Source of the DNA: Bradyrhizobium forestalis
Lineage (GTDB): Bacteria > Pseudomonadota > Alphaproteobacteria > Rhizobiales > Xanthobacteraceae
NCBI RefSeq assembly: GCF_002795245.1
Contig: NZ_PGVG01000014.1
Span: 1-64,000 of the forward strand
Direction of reading: 5' to 3'
Length of the DNA stretch: 64,000 nucleotides
Shown here: piece after piece, positions 55,568 to 64,000 of the stretch
Numbering within the stretch: position 1 is the stretch's first letter
Layout: every line of letters starts with the position of its first letter
The notes under the pieces: generated by a model
Database searches by the model: none
Told to the model about the DNA's origin: nothing
What the model saw: the letters and a program-made list of their open reading frames with translations, nothing else
Made by a program: the position numbers and the translations under genes

Positions 55568-56034
55568 CTCTTCGGCTGGCTAATTTGAGATCGGGAAAGG
55601 CTACGTCCAACAACCATATTCGGCGGTGGCAAGCTCTTGTCACGAATGCAGCCACGCTGGCTGCTAGCGTGCCGCAGAGATCGGCTCCGCCGTCGCGGTG
55701 ATGGAAGCGGGTCAAAGTGTAACGCAACTGCGTTCGGGGAGCGCATGTTCGCGACCATGCAACCGACTGCGGCCTCGCTCAGACACTACAAGTTAAATCC
55801 AAAAAGAGGCTGCTCTCGAGCGCTCCGGCACATACATCGACGGCTCCGAGGCTCGTCGAGCGTTCGATCATGAAGCAGATTTGCAGGTTCCGAGCGGGTT
55901 AAGATTGAGCCATACGGTCATGTCCGAGCTTATCCATTCCGTAGATAGACTGATCAAGATATTTTACCGCTTACAGGATCGTCATATAGACCGTCGAGGA
56001 CGGTTGGGGCTAAGCTAGGGAAGCGATTTCTCGA
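55568..56034. other. No supported gene
   Basis: About 470 bases with no protein-like frame and no recognisable signal, apart from GGGAAG near its end, upstream of the small secreted gene. Confidence 0.45.
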
Positions 56035-56241
56035 ATGAAAAAGTCTGTGTTAGTGACGGCGAGCGCCTTCGCGCTTGCGACGGCGGTGGTGCCTCCTTTT
56101 TCTGCCAAAGTTGCCGCGCAACCGGTTGCCGGCAGGGTGGAGGTAGCGGATACATCATATCCTCAGTGCGCGGACGACCCCTTGGAAGGTATCTGCGACC
56201 TGTTCTTTTGTTTGACCGATCCCTCGTGCGTGCGACACTGA
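56035..56241 (+). CDS. Small secreted protein with four cysteines
   Basis: A 68-residue protein. A clean signal peptide (MKKSVLVTASAFALATAVVP) is followed by a short mature part of about 40 residues ending CADDPLEGICDLFFCLTDPS and a last Cys before VRH. The four cysteines (spacing about C-x8-C-x4-C-x5-C) suggest two disulfides. Start ATG 56035 has GGGAAG about eleven bases upstream. It does not match any family I know. It is too small for an enzyme; a secreted signal, toxin or inhibitor is possible. Confidence 0.6.
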   Translation: MKKSVLVTASAFALATAVVPPFSAKVAAQPVAGRVEVADTSYPQCADDPLEGICDLFFCLTDPSCVRH

Positions 56242-56601
56242 GGACTGAAAACAAGTCAAGCAGAGAAACGAGGATTGAGCCTCGTGCGGCCGCTTGCTCC
56301 GACAGCGGCCGCGTCCTCGTGCCGTACGGTTACAATGGCAGACGGTGCAAGCGGCGCCGTCTTAATTCTCTTAAGATGATCAAAGTGATTGGTCTTTCAG
56401 CCCATCGGTGACCAACCGCCGCATCGGCGAACGTGGCGTAAACCGGAAAAGTCGTTTTAGACCCCCACGATCTGTTCCGATGCGAGCCCCAGCTCGACTA
56501 AAACTGGTCGATTCTATTGCTTTCCATGCCACGCCCATAGCGCCCTTCCATTCAATGGTTCGCATTTCGGACGCCACGGATGTCCATTGTTCCCGCTATG
56601 C
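56242..56601. other. Intergenic region downstream of the small secreted gene
   Basis: About 360 bases that converge with the MFS gene. I see no gene and no clear terminator. Confidence 0.4.
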
Positions 56602-57948
56602 CTAGGGTAGCCGTCGTGGCGTGACGACGTTTCGTTTATGGTTGGGTGTGAAATTGAGTGGTGCCGTCTCCGGCATCATGAGCATGGCAAAGAGCCCGGC
56701 CGCGCTAGCGAAAAGCATGTACCAGGCGGGCACGAGTGCACTCCCGGTAAGGTGGATCAGCCAGGTGACGATTGGTTGAGCTGTGCCTCCGAAAATCGCT
56801 ATCGCAAAAGCGTAGATCGTCGCGAAGGCGCCACCACGAATGTTCCTCGGCAACCCTTCGGCCATGCTCACGTGGAAGGCGCTATACGGAATCGTTCCGA
56901 TCAGGGTGAGGGCGCCGAGACCTCCTAGAAGTGCGAAGGCACTGCGGCTCTCTGCAATCCACAAGAACACCGGATAGGTCATCAGCAATGCAGTGACCTG
57001 CGGCCATATCATGATGCGACGACGGCCTGCGCGGTCGGCGAGCAGGCCACCCAGCAGTGCTGCAGCAATCCCGACCGCATTGCTGATGAGCGTGGTACCA
57101 AAGGCGAGCGGCGCGGAAACGTGGAGGGTGTTCAAGGCGTAGGTGGTCATATATCCCGTTACATAAGTAGTGATCGTGCAGCTGGTCAAAATGACAAATC
57201 CCAAGCTCATGATGCGGCGATTGGAATGCGCTTGCCCTCCAGGCTGGGTGACCAGGACGTGCGTCTCGGGCCGGTGCAACGTTTCGGGTAAGACGCTTCG
57301 CAACCAAAGTCCAAACGGCAACGTAGCGGCGCCGAGCAACAGCGCGATCCGCCATCCGTACGCATTGAGCGCTTCGCTTGTCATGCTGAGCGAGAGTATT
57401 TCTCCAACCAACGCTCCGGCCGTCGCAGCTATCTGTTGGCTCGCGGGCTGAAAGGAGACAGCAAGACCACGCGCGTCAGCGGGAGCTGCTTCCATCAAGT
57501 AGGCGGTCGTCGGCCCCACTTCACCTCCGAGAGCAAAGCCTTGCAGCAAGCGTGCGAAGACGACCAGTGACGGAGCGGCAAGTCCTATTGTCTCATACGA
57601 TGGCGTGATAGCTAACAATAGGACCGCGGCACTCATCATGGCAAAGCTGGCGGTCATCGCGGGCCGCCGGCCGGCCCGATCCGAATACGAGCCGAGTACG
57701 ATGGCCCCGATTGGTCTGGTCACAAATCCTGCGCCGAAGGTTGCGAGTGACAGCATGAGGCTAGCGAACGAGTCGGTTGCCGGGAAGAACGCTTGGCCGA
57801 TCTGTATCGCGAAAAAGCTGTAGGTCCCGAAGTCGTAGAATTCGAGAACATTGCCGATGGTTGCGCCCAACACGGCGCGGCTCGTCAAGCGTTCGTCTGC
57901 GGGATCGAGGACCGGCTCCAGCCCCTCTCGAGTAGATTGCCTCGACAT
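56602..57948 (-). CDS. MFS transporter, metabolite:H+ symporter (MHS) family
   Basis: A 448-residue protein with 12 membrane segments. The N-terminal part AVLGATIGNVLEFYDFGTYS is the MHS marker (as in KgtP, ProP, ShiA and citrate transporters), and GSYSDRAGRRPAM is the loop 2-3 motif (G-x-x-D-R-x-G-R-R), repeated in the second half as GGLLADRAGRRRIM. ATG 57948 is used because GAGG precedes it; longer frames to 58053 add a poor N-terminus. It likely imports an organic acid or small amino-acid-like compound with protons. The substrate cannot be told from sequence. Confidence 0.92.
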   Translation of the reverse strand: MSRQSTREGLEPVLDPADERLTSRAVLGATIGNVLEFYDFGTYSFFAIQIGQAFFPATDSFASLMLSLATFGAGFVTRPIGAIVLGSYSDRAGRRPAMTASFAMMSAAVLLLAITPSYETIGLAAPSLVVFARLLQGFALGGEVGPTTAYLMEAAPADARGLAVSFQPASQQIAATAGALVGEILSLSMTSEALNAYGWRIALLLGAATLPFGLWLRSVLPETLHRPETHVLVTQPGGQAHSNRRIMSLGFVILTSCTITTYVTGYMTTYALNTLHVSAPLAFGTTLISNAVGIAAALLGGLLADRAGRRRIMIWPQVTALLMTYPVFLWIAESRSAFALLGGLGALTLIGTIPYSAFHVSMAEGLPRNIRGGAFATIYAFAIAIFGGTAQPIVTWLIHLTGSALVPAWYMLFASAAGLFAMLMMPETAPLNFTPNHKRNVVTPRRLP

Positions 57949-59454
57949 CCTCAACCTAATCTGAAGCGCGATCTCTGCCCAAATATTTTGGCCAGGTAGG
58001 TCGCACTGTTGCATTGCTCTGCCCGCTCCCGTCTCACACGGCCATTTCGCCAAGCAATATGTTGCTGAGGCGTGTCACGACGAAGCTCACCGTAACGTCT
58101 GCAATAAAAATGCCTGCCTCTCCGCCACCATTTAGCCCTTGATCTGATCGCTGGCATGGGCGGCAAAGACAAATATTCGAACCTGCTGCATTCGTCCGGT
58201 GGCTGCAGACTTTTGCGCTGCTGCGGCGAGTGTGCGACAAAATTGACGGGCGTCGCACACGACTGACGACGACTCGAGCCATTCCGCCTCGGTCAGGTTG
58301 CGTCCGCTCCCTAAGGAGTTAATGGGCTAGGCCCTTTATCGCCAAGGCGCTTGCCGCCGCTTAGCGCGCCTGCGGCGGTTTCTCGCGCCTGATCACCACT
58401 TATCGGTGCTCCACCTGCGGCCACGGCCGGGTCGCCAGCGAGCGGGCGACCCGTCTGCTCAGGGGCCGCTCGCATCTGGAGACAATCAAGACCCAGACCG
58501 TCCGTCATCCGTGCGTTCGGAGCCGCCCGCCGTGCATCTCAGCTATCTCCGGCGCGAGGGTGTCCTGGGGACGGGGACAAGGCGCGGGGCCCCGACGCCG
58601 ACGATGCCGATGTCAAGTCGTTCCGTGAGCGCTGACAAAGTTTCAGGGGCGTACATCTTGGTCAACCACTTGAGGAGCTGTTAACGCAAATCAGTGACGC
58701 CACACAACACGGGGGCTACCGTTCGTGTGCCCGGAGGGGCGAGCACGAATACGGCCTACGTTTCATCCCCACGGACCGTTGGAAAGAGAATTCACTCGTC
58801 TCCCTGAATAAGGAAAATCGTCGTAATTCGTGCGCGCGGTGTCGAACTCGCCGCTGAAAGTCAATAGCAGCGAGGACAAATTGGGCCTTTCGTATTGGCT
58901 CACCCGAGGATGTAGCATCCGCTCGACCGATGTAGCTCCGGCTGTCGGTCCGAAGTTCCATGATGGCGCGCAGGATCAGAGGCACTGGGGACGTCGCGAA
59001 CTCCCATTACACGCAGTGCCATCCGCAGTCCCGGGACCACCGGCACGACCGCACCTGAATGATCGTCTCGGCTGCTTTGCGTCTGAGCAATTTCGTTCTT
59101 CATCCAATCAGGTGAGCAGTTCGCTCCGCGGTTGCCGGACCCTCACGTAGGTCGCGCTCTCGTCCGTTTTCGCGCTGGTGCGGCTACGGTTAGCGGCCAG
59201 TGCATAGGCTCGAAGTGTAAGCCAGAACGACTGGTCGAGAGCGGAGATCGAAATGCACGCGTTCGATGCAAGGCTGGATCTGGCCGCGGTCCGCATCGCC
59301 TGGACCTCCTAACCAGCTTCACCGCCAGGTGAATGCAATGCACGACGCAGACCTGCGCGCCGATTGGGAGGTGAGGCGGAACGAGATTTGGCTCGCAGAT
59401 GATCGCATCAAGCGTGGCAGATGTGGTCGCGGGTTTGTCTCCCTTCTTCGACCT
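57949..59454. other. Gene-poor stretch with a decayed duplicated segment
   Basis: About 1.5 kb without a supported gene. It contains one copy (58929-59090) of a segment repeated at 60437-60560. No intact transposase frame seen. Confidence 0.45.
58929..59090. repeat. Decayed repeat, copy 1
   Basis: Shares, in order, GATGTAGCT, a GCAGGATCAGAGGCACTGGG-like block, CCCATTACACGC and CTTTGCGTCTGAGCAA with copy 2 at 60437-60560. Blocks are collinear with small gaps. Minus-strand translations of both contain AQTQS and VMG remnants, so they may come from one coding element. Confidence 0.6.
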
Positions 59455-59484
59455 TTGTCAGCTTCTCGAAAGCCAGCCTCTTTA
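59455..59484 (+). promoter_or_regulatory. tts box upstream of the intact effector-like gene
   Basis: The core GTCAGCTTCTCGAAAGCC matches the TtsI consensus at all but the last base, followed by AGCCTCTTTA, similar to the consensus tail. It faces the gene starting at 59606, 121 bases downstream. Confidence 0.88.
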
Positions 59485-59605
59485 ACACTCAAGCTTGGCC
59501 TCTCGATGACGAAGCCGCCAATGTCTAAATTCGTGACGAACTTCAGCTCACTCCATGGGGAGATCTTCAAGAGGCCTTTGTTCTCATAATAGAAAGGAGA
59601 GCTTT

Positions 59606-60181
59606 ATGGATCCGAACCGAATCGACAATGCCCGTTCACCAGAATCACCAACGGCGCACGTCTGGACACAAGAAGATCATGATTTGTTCAGTCAGATCAT
59701 GAATGAAGCGGGACCATCATCATCTGCCGCACCTGAGGAAGCGGTAGATGTCTCATTCGCCGCTCCCCCGAGATTCTCACACGGTTCGCAAATCGCCCCT
59801 GACTTCATGGTCGAGAGGCTGTTCCACCAAGGTCTCTTGCCGGACTCGGACCAGCCGACGATGACCTATGAAATCCGAGGTCACCGCTACACGGCCGGTT
59901 TGGATGGGTCCAATCGCGTTCTTCTTTTTCATAACCCTGCGGAGGACCAAGTGGTTGCGGCCGGCCGGGCGGGGCTACCGGAATTCGGAGCTTTCTGGAC
60001 GGAGCACCGGCGCTTCGGAACGCCGCTACCACAGCAATGGGCCACACCTGCCCTGATGGACAAGCTGCGCGAAGAAGGTTTCATGCCGACCGAAAGTAAC
60101 CCGACAACAATCCAGCTTAACGGACGGGCCTACAAAGCCGAATTAGCCGAAGGAGGGTTCGTTAAGCTTACGCGGGTATGA
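59606..60181 (+). CDS. Effector-like protein with two copies of the shared module
   Basis: A 191-residue protein, intact, from ATG 59606 with AAGGAG just upstream. The N-terminus (MDPNRIDNARSPESPTAHVW) is Ser/Pro/Asn-rich, as in type III substrates. Module 1: VSFAAPPRFSHGSQIAPDFM, GLLPDSDQ, YEIRGHRYTAGLDGS, VLLFHN. Module 2: ATPALMDKLREEGFMPTESN, IQLNGRAYKAELAEGGFVKL. Module 1 matches both modules at 39.3 kb, and module 2 matches the module at 20.5 kb. A tts box is upstream. No signal peptide, membrane segment or catalytic motif. I do not recognise the family; a TtsI-controlled effector is the best reading. Confidence 0.8.
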   Translation: MDPNRIDNARSPESPTAHVWTQEDHDLFSQIMNEAGPSSSAAPEEAVDVSFAAPPRFSHGSQIAPDFMVERLFHQGLLPDSDQPTMTYEIRGHRYTAGLDGSNRVLLFHNPAEDQVVAAGRAGLPEFGAFWTEHRRFGTPLPQQWATPALMDKLREEGFMPTESNPTTIQLNGRAYKAELAEGGFVKLTRV

Positions 60182-60290
60182 GACGCAACCCGACGGTGAA
60201 GCGATCGCGCCGGACTGGAGCCCCGCGGTCACTTCGGTTGTCCTTACCCGGATAGACAATTCACCGCTCAGCAAGTGGATTGCTCGCGCC

Positions 60291-60322
60291 GCCAGTGGGT
60301 TCGCATCATCGGACCCACTGGC
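60291..60322. repeat. Strong inverted repeat downstream of the effector-like gene
   Basis: GCCAGTGGGTTCG (60291-60303) pairs with CGGACCCACTGGC (60310-60322) around a CATCAT loop: 12 Watson-Crick pairs and one G-U pair. No T tract follows, so a simple terminator is unlikely. It lies 110 bases after the stop of the 59606 gene. Confidence 0.75.
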
Positions 60323-60436
60323 AGCCCACGAGATTCACGGCCATCCTGGCCGTTTCGTCTGGGTGGTGCCTACGTGTCATTCGGGCTGCAATCTAACCCG
60401 TATTGCCTAACCTGAGGATGTTACTTTCCCTTGAGT

Positions 60437-60560
60437 GATGTAGCTACTGCCGTCGACCAGTCCGAGGTTGCACCGTGGCACGCAGGAGCGGAGGACTGGG
60501 CCCATTACACGCGGCCAGCGCCGTACCTCTAGCCGTGCGCGGCTTTGCGTCTGAGCGATC
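60437..60560. repeat. Decayed repeat, copy 2
   Basis: Collinear with 58929-59090, with a deletion of about twelve bases before the CCCATTACACGC block and changed bases throughout. See copy 1. Confidence 0.6.
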
Positions 60561-61922
60561 CCAACAAGCGCTGCACGATGGTGTGCTTGCGGCGGGCCGA
60601 GCTGTTCGGTGTTGCTCAGCGAGGCGGAGACTTGCGAGCGCTCAGGAAGGGCTACTCGGCCGCCGACCAGCGCTCGATGTCGGCTGGGTTCGTGCAAATT
60701 GGGCGGCGAAACCGGTAGCCGTGCAAGGTATACGCGGGAGCGGCGTAGGCGGTGCCGGTGCGAGCCTAACATAGCCTTGTGCGCGCGGAGGTATTCTCAG
60801 GGAGGTGGAAGCAAAGGTTACATATCTGCAACGATCGTCGCAAGTGGCTCAGTCGCTTTGCGTAGCAGTGAGATTGGGCGAGCTTATTGGATCGCGATCC
60901 TGTCAATTGGCGCTACCAGATCTGGGCGTTTTGCAAGCACTGCCTCCTCCGTAGGATCACAGCAAAGCCGCATGTACATAGGCGTGCGCAAACAGCTTCG
61001 AACCGCGGAAGAAGGCGCCATGACGAACATCAATCTCACCTCGCCATCTATTGCAGCTGCACGCGGCGGACAGCGAGCCATCACCGAACAAAAAGTCTTC
61101 AAATGGAGAGTGCTGGCCCCGAGACCTCGAGGTTTCCAGATAATACTAGGCATGAAGCCGATGGCGCGGATGGCTGTAGCAAGAAGGCGCGCGCTCGCCA
61201 TGTACGATCTCGACCGGTGCTGCGCAATCTGGTGGCTCTATCGTCTCCATTTCGGGTTCACCGGCGACGTGATGTTGGGGCTCGCCGCGGTCACGGTTGC
61301 TCAGAAGAGATCCCGCTGCGGAATATAGCAATCGTGGCGTCTAGCGCCTTCCATACAGGCTCGGCCACCGAACCTACCGCAGGTTACGCGTTTGGCTGGC
61401 GGACAAACGCGTTGCTGAACGCCAATCGCCTCGAGTCTCTCCCGGCCAACAGGCCGCAAATGACGTCGAGTACCGGCGGCCTGCGTGGGGCGCCGATGGT
61501 GCCAGCCAACGCGATCAGCAGGCCGCGAAGATCGGACTTGTGCTCGCACGTCACACCTAAAGTCGAAACTTTCGGCGGACGATGCTGCCCGCAGCGCCGA
61601 GTTGTGAGTGGCCGAGCGGTGGCGCAAGCGATCATCGAGGATTTACCTACTGCGGCGATGAGCAAGGCGGCCGCTGCGCAACATGCCGCCCTTAGTAAGA
61701 ACCGATTGTCAGGTTTGAGACGGACGTCCAAAAGTCGACACTTACATGGTTGGAACGACTGGAGAACCTCCAATTTTCAAGCGGCACGCTGCTTGCTCCA
61801 CCGAAAGCCAGCGGACGCAATTCCCGCATGCCCGCGCTTTGAAGCCGAGTATGCATCCTCCGATGCTTCCACTCACCTAGCAAGACGCTCAAGTCCGGCT
61901 GGCCAACTTTAGGACTACTCCC

Positions 61923-64000
61923 ATGAAGAATTCGCTTTTTCTCGCAGCGTCGCTATCCATGAGCTGTTTGATGGCCGCGGGACTGTCCCAGACGCTAGGG
62001 CCTGCGACCGGAGCCGAGGATCCTTTTCTTTGGCTTGAGGAGATCGAAGGGTCGCGCGCATTGGCTTGGGCTCACACCCAGAACGACAAGACATTCAGTG
62101 CGCTCCAATCCGATCCACGTTACCAGCGCTTCTACGGCGATGCGCTATACATTCTTCAGGCCAAGGACCGGATTCCGTACGTCTCATTGGGACGGCGCGG
62201 TCTCGATAATTTCTGGCAGGACGAGAACCAGGTGCGCGGAGTCTTGCGGCGTACGACGCTTGAAAGCTATCGCACCCAGAGCCCTCAATGGGAGACCATC
62301 CTCGACGTGGATGCTCTCGCTGACGCGGACAAGAAGAACTGGGTTCTTAAAGGGGTGAGCTGCCTCCCGCCCGAAGAGCGCCTATGCTTGCTCAACCTGT
62401 CCGAGGGCGGAAAGGACGCTGTGTTCGTCCGGGAGTTCGACGCAGTCGCCAAAACCTTCGTCACGAACGGCTTCGCACTTCCCGAGGGAAAACAGGAGGT
62501 CACTTGGGTAGACAGCGACACGGTCCTCATTGCACGAGATTGGGGCGAAGGGACCATGACGCAAGCCGGTTACCCTTTCGTTGTGAAGGAGCTCAAGCGC
62601 GCTCAGTCGCTCGTGGAAGCGCACGAGGTCTTCCGGGGCGAGCCGACCGATGTCGGGGCCACACCATTCGTGCTGCGCGATAGTGAGGGCACGGTCCATG
62701 CGACCGGCGCCGTCCGCAGCATCAGTGCGTTCGAGCACGAGTATGTTCTCTTTGGGTTCAAGCCGACTAAGCTCAATCTGCCAAAGAAGGCGACCATCGG
62801 GGGCATCGCGAGTGGTCGCCTGCTGGTGACGCTAAACGAAGACTGGACGCCACCGTCCGGCGACACCTCCTTCTCAGCCGGCTCGATCATCTCGTATGAC
62901 CTGGCCGAATGGAAGCAGGATCCGCTGCGCGCCAGACCCACGCTCGTTTTCAAGCCTGGGCCTCGACAAGCACTGAGCGGATTCACCGCCACAAGAAACT
63001 TGTTAATCCTAACGATTCTCGACAATGTTCAGAGTAGGGCGTTCGTCTACAAGTACCATCAGGGCGCCTGGCAGGCCACGCCGATCCCGCTTCCAGAGAA
63101 TGCGAGTGTCGGTCTGGCTGCGGCATCGCATGAAACGGACGAGGCGATGTTCACCGTCTCCAGCTTTCTTAGCCCGACGATGCTCTGGTACTTCGACGCT
63201 GCAACCGAACGCCTTGAGACGCTGAAGGCGACACCTCCTAGGTTCGACGCCTCGAGACTTGTCGTCGAACAGTTTGAGGCAATCTCGCGCGATGGCACCC
63301 GCATTCCTTACTTTCTGCTACGCCCCAAGAGCGCAAGGTTTGACGGATCAACTCCAACGCTTCTCTATGGCTACGGTGGGTTTCAGACTCCGCTCATCCC
63401 CTCTTACCTGGGCCTCACTGGACGACTCTGGCTCGAGCAGGGCAACGCGTATGTTGTTGCGAACCTGCGTGGCGGGGGTGAGTTCGGGCCCCAATGGCAC
63501 CAGACTGCCCAAGGAGCAACGAAGCAGCGCACATGGGATGATTTTATCGCCGTCGCGGAGGACTTGATCCGGCGCAAAATCACTTCTCCCCGCCGGCTGG
63601 GCGTAGTCGGCGGTAGCCAAGGAGGCCTCCTGGTTGGGACAGCAATCACCCAACGACCCGAGCTCTTCAATGCGGCCATCTTACAGGTTCCGCTGTTCGA
63701 CATGGTTCGGTTCACCAAGCTGGGCGCCGGAGCCTCCTGGATCGGCGAGTATGGCGATCCCACCATTCCCGAACAGCGCAAATGGCTCGAGGCCTACTCG
63801 CCCTATCAGAGGTTGGTGCCAGGCACGACCTACCCGTCCCCCTTTATTCTCACGTCCACCAAGGACGACCGCGTGCATCCAGCGCATGGCCGCAAGGCAG
63901 CGGCGAGGCTCGCTGCGTTGGGCCAACCGTACCTCTACTATGAGAATATCGACGGGGGCCATAGCGCCGCCGCCAACCTCATTGAACAGGCACGCCGGAT
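61923..64000 (+). CDS. Prolyl-oligopeptidase-family serine peptidase (S9), truncated by the window end
   Basis: An open frame of 692 codons from ATG 61923 to the window end, without a stop. A signal peptide (MKNSLFLAASLSMSCLMAAG) suggests export. EDPFLWLEEIEGSRALAW is the typical S9A start, followed by a beta-propeller region. The C-terminal alpha/beta-hydrolase domain has TLLYGYGGFQTP, the nucleophile GVVGGSQGGLLVG (Ser), the acid STKDDRVHPAHGRKAA (Asp) and the base ENIDGGHSAAAN (His). The triad is complete, so only a few dozen residues can be missing. It cleaves short peptides, probably after proline. AGGA precedes the start. Confidence 0.93.
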   Translation, partial: MKNSLFLAASLSMSCLMAAGLSQTLGPATGAEDPFLWLEEIEGSRALAWAHTQNDKTFSALQSDPRYQRFYGDALYILQAKDRIPYVSLGRRGLDNFWQDENQVRGVLRRTTLESYRTQSPQWETILDVDALADADKKNWVLKGVSCLPPEERLCLLNLSEGGKDAVFVREFDAVAKTFVTNGFALPEGKQEVTWVDSDTVLIARDWGEGTMTQAGYPFVVKELKRAQSLVEAHEVFRGEPTDVGATPFVLRDSEGTVHATGAVRSISAFEHEYVLFGFKPTKLNLPKKATIGGIASGRLLVTLNEDWTPPSGDTSFSAGSIISYDLAEWKQDPLRARPTLVFKPGPRQALSGFTATRNLLILTILDNVQSRAFVYKYHQGAWQATPIPLPENASVGLAAASHETDEAMFTVSSFLSPTMLWYFDAATERLETLKATPPRFDASRLVVEQFEAISRDGTRIPYFLLRPKSARFDGSTPTLLYGYGGFQTPLIPSYLGLTGRLWLEQGNAYVVANLRGGGEFGPQWHQTAQGATKQRTWDDFIAVAEDLIRRKITSPRRLGVVGGSQGGLLVGTAITQRPELFNAAILQVPLFDMVRFTKLGAGASWIGEYGDPTIPEQRKWLEAYSPYQRLVPGTTYPSPFILTSTKDDRVHPAHGRKAAARLAALGQPYLYYENIDGGHSAAANLIEQARR

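Larger units (their letters stand above)
60182..61922. other. Gene-poor stretch
   Basis: About 1.7 kb. It holds the hairpin at 60291 and the second copy of the decayed repeat at 60437-60560. One plus frame, 61020-61328, starts ATG after GAAGGCG with a plausible first 25 residues (MTNINLTSPSIAAARGGQRA), then loses protein-like character. It may be a remnant. No other gene seen. Confidence 0.4.

Noticed and set aside
60887..61912. Plus-strand open frame of 341 codons
   Set aside because: No start signal, no repeat or domain, His/Arg/Ala-rich translation typical of noise. Not supported as a gene.
1..64000. CRISPR arrays, rRNA or tRNA genes, intact transposases
   Set aside because: None recognised on reading the sequence. 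A tRNA scan and IS search would be needed to exclude small or decayed ones.

Overview
The window looks like part of a symbiosis island of a slow-growing rhizobium, most likely Bradyrhizobium. The main evidence is a complete rhizobial (Rhc) type III secretion system with nod-regulon-type tts boxes, the TtsI regulator, NopA/NopB/NopC/NopX, and a small basic protein of a type I associate with Bradyrhizobium (10095-10280). Long gene-poor stretches with decayed ORFs lie between the real genes, as expected for a symbiosis island. I cannot name the strain.

Layout. 1-10 kb: a possible small Cys-rich exported protein, two tandem ParA/MinD-like ATPases, a two-gene M16B protease operon (one zinc subunit, one substrate-binding subunit) and a broken diiron ferritin-like gene. 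11.9-17.4 kb, minus strand: a tts-box-driven operon nopC-nopA-sctD-like-(unknown)-TPR protein-rhcV-TPR lipoprotein. 18.1-22.1 kb, minus strand: nopX, a frameshifted effector-like gene (each behind its own tts box) and rhcC1 (nolW). 22.2-31.4 kb, plus strand: a tts box, then nopB-rhcJ-nolU-nolV-rhcN-rhcZ-rhcQ-rhcR-rhcS, a 0.7 kb interruption carrying another tts-like box, then rhcT-rhcU. 31.6-34.4 kb, minus strand: CpaD-like lipoprotein (y4xK type), rhcC2 secretin and ttsI. 34.4-40 kb: decayed DNA with two effector pseudogenes and an intact virK gene with a terminator. 40.8-47.4 kb: one five-gene operon of an LLM-class flavin monooxygenase with a complete dipeptide/nickel-type ABC importer. 48.3-53.1 kb: pentapeptide-repeat protein, a PanC-like ligase, a cytochrome P450 and a small multidrug-resistance-like membrane protein. 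53.6-64 kb: a gene of unknown function with a decayed downstream partner, a small secreted Cys-containing protein, an MHS-type MFS transporter, an intact effector-like gene behind a tts box, and a prolyl-oligopeptidase-family enzyme cut by the window end.

How it fits together. Flavonoid signalling would reach TtsI, which would then act at the tts boxes seen here to switch on secretion genes and effectors. All core parts are present: secretin in two pieces, IM rings, export gate RhcRSTUV, ATPase complex NolU-NolV-RhcN-RhcZ-RhcQ, rod or pilus proteins NopB/NopA, and translocon NopX. Two points stand out. RhcU lacks the NPTH autocleavage motif at the expected place. Three separate loci (20.5, 39.3 and 59.6 kb) carry the same roughly 50-residue module, in one or two copies. 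Two of these three loci are broken, and two have a tts box. I do not recognise this module family.
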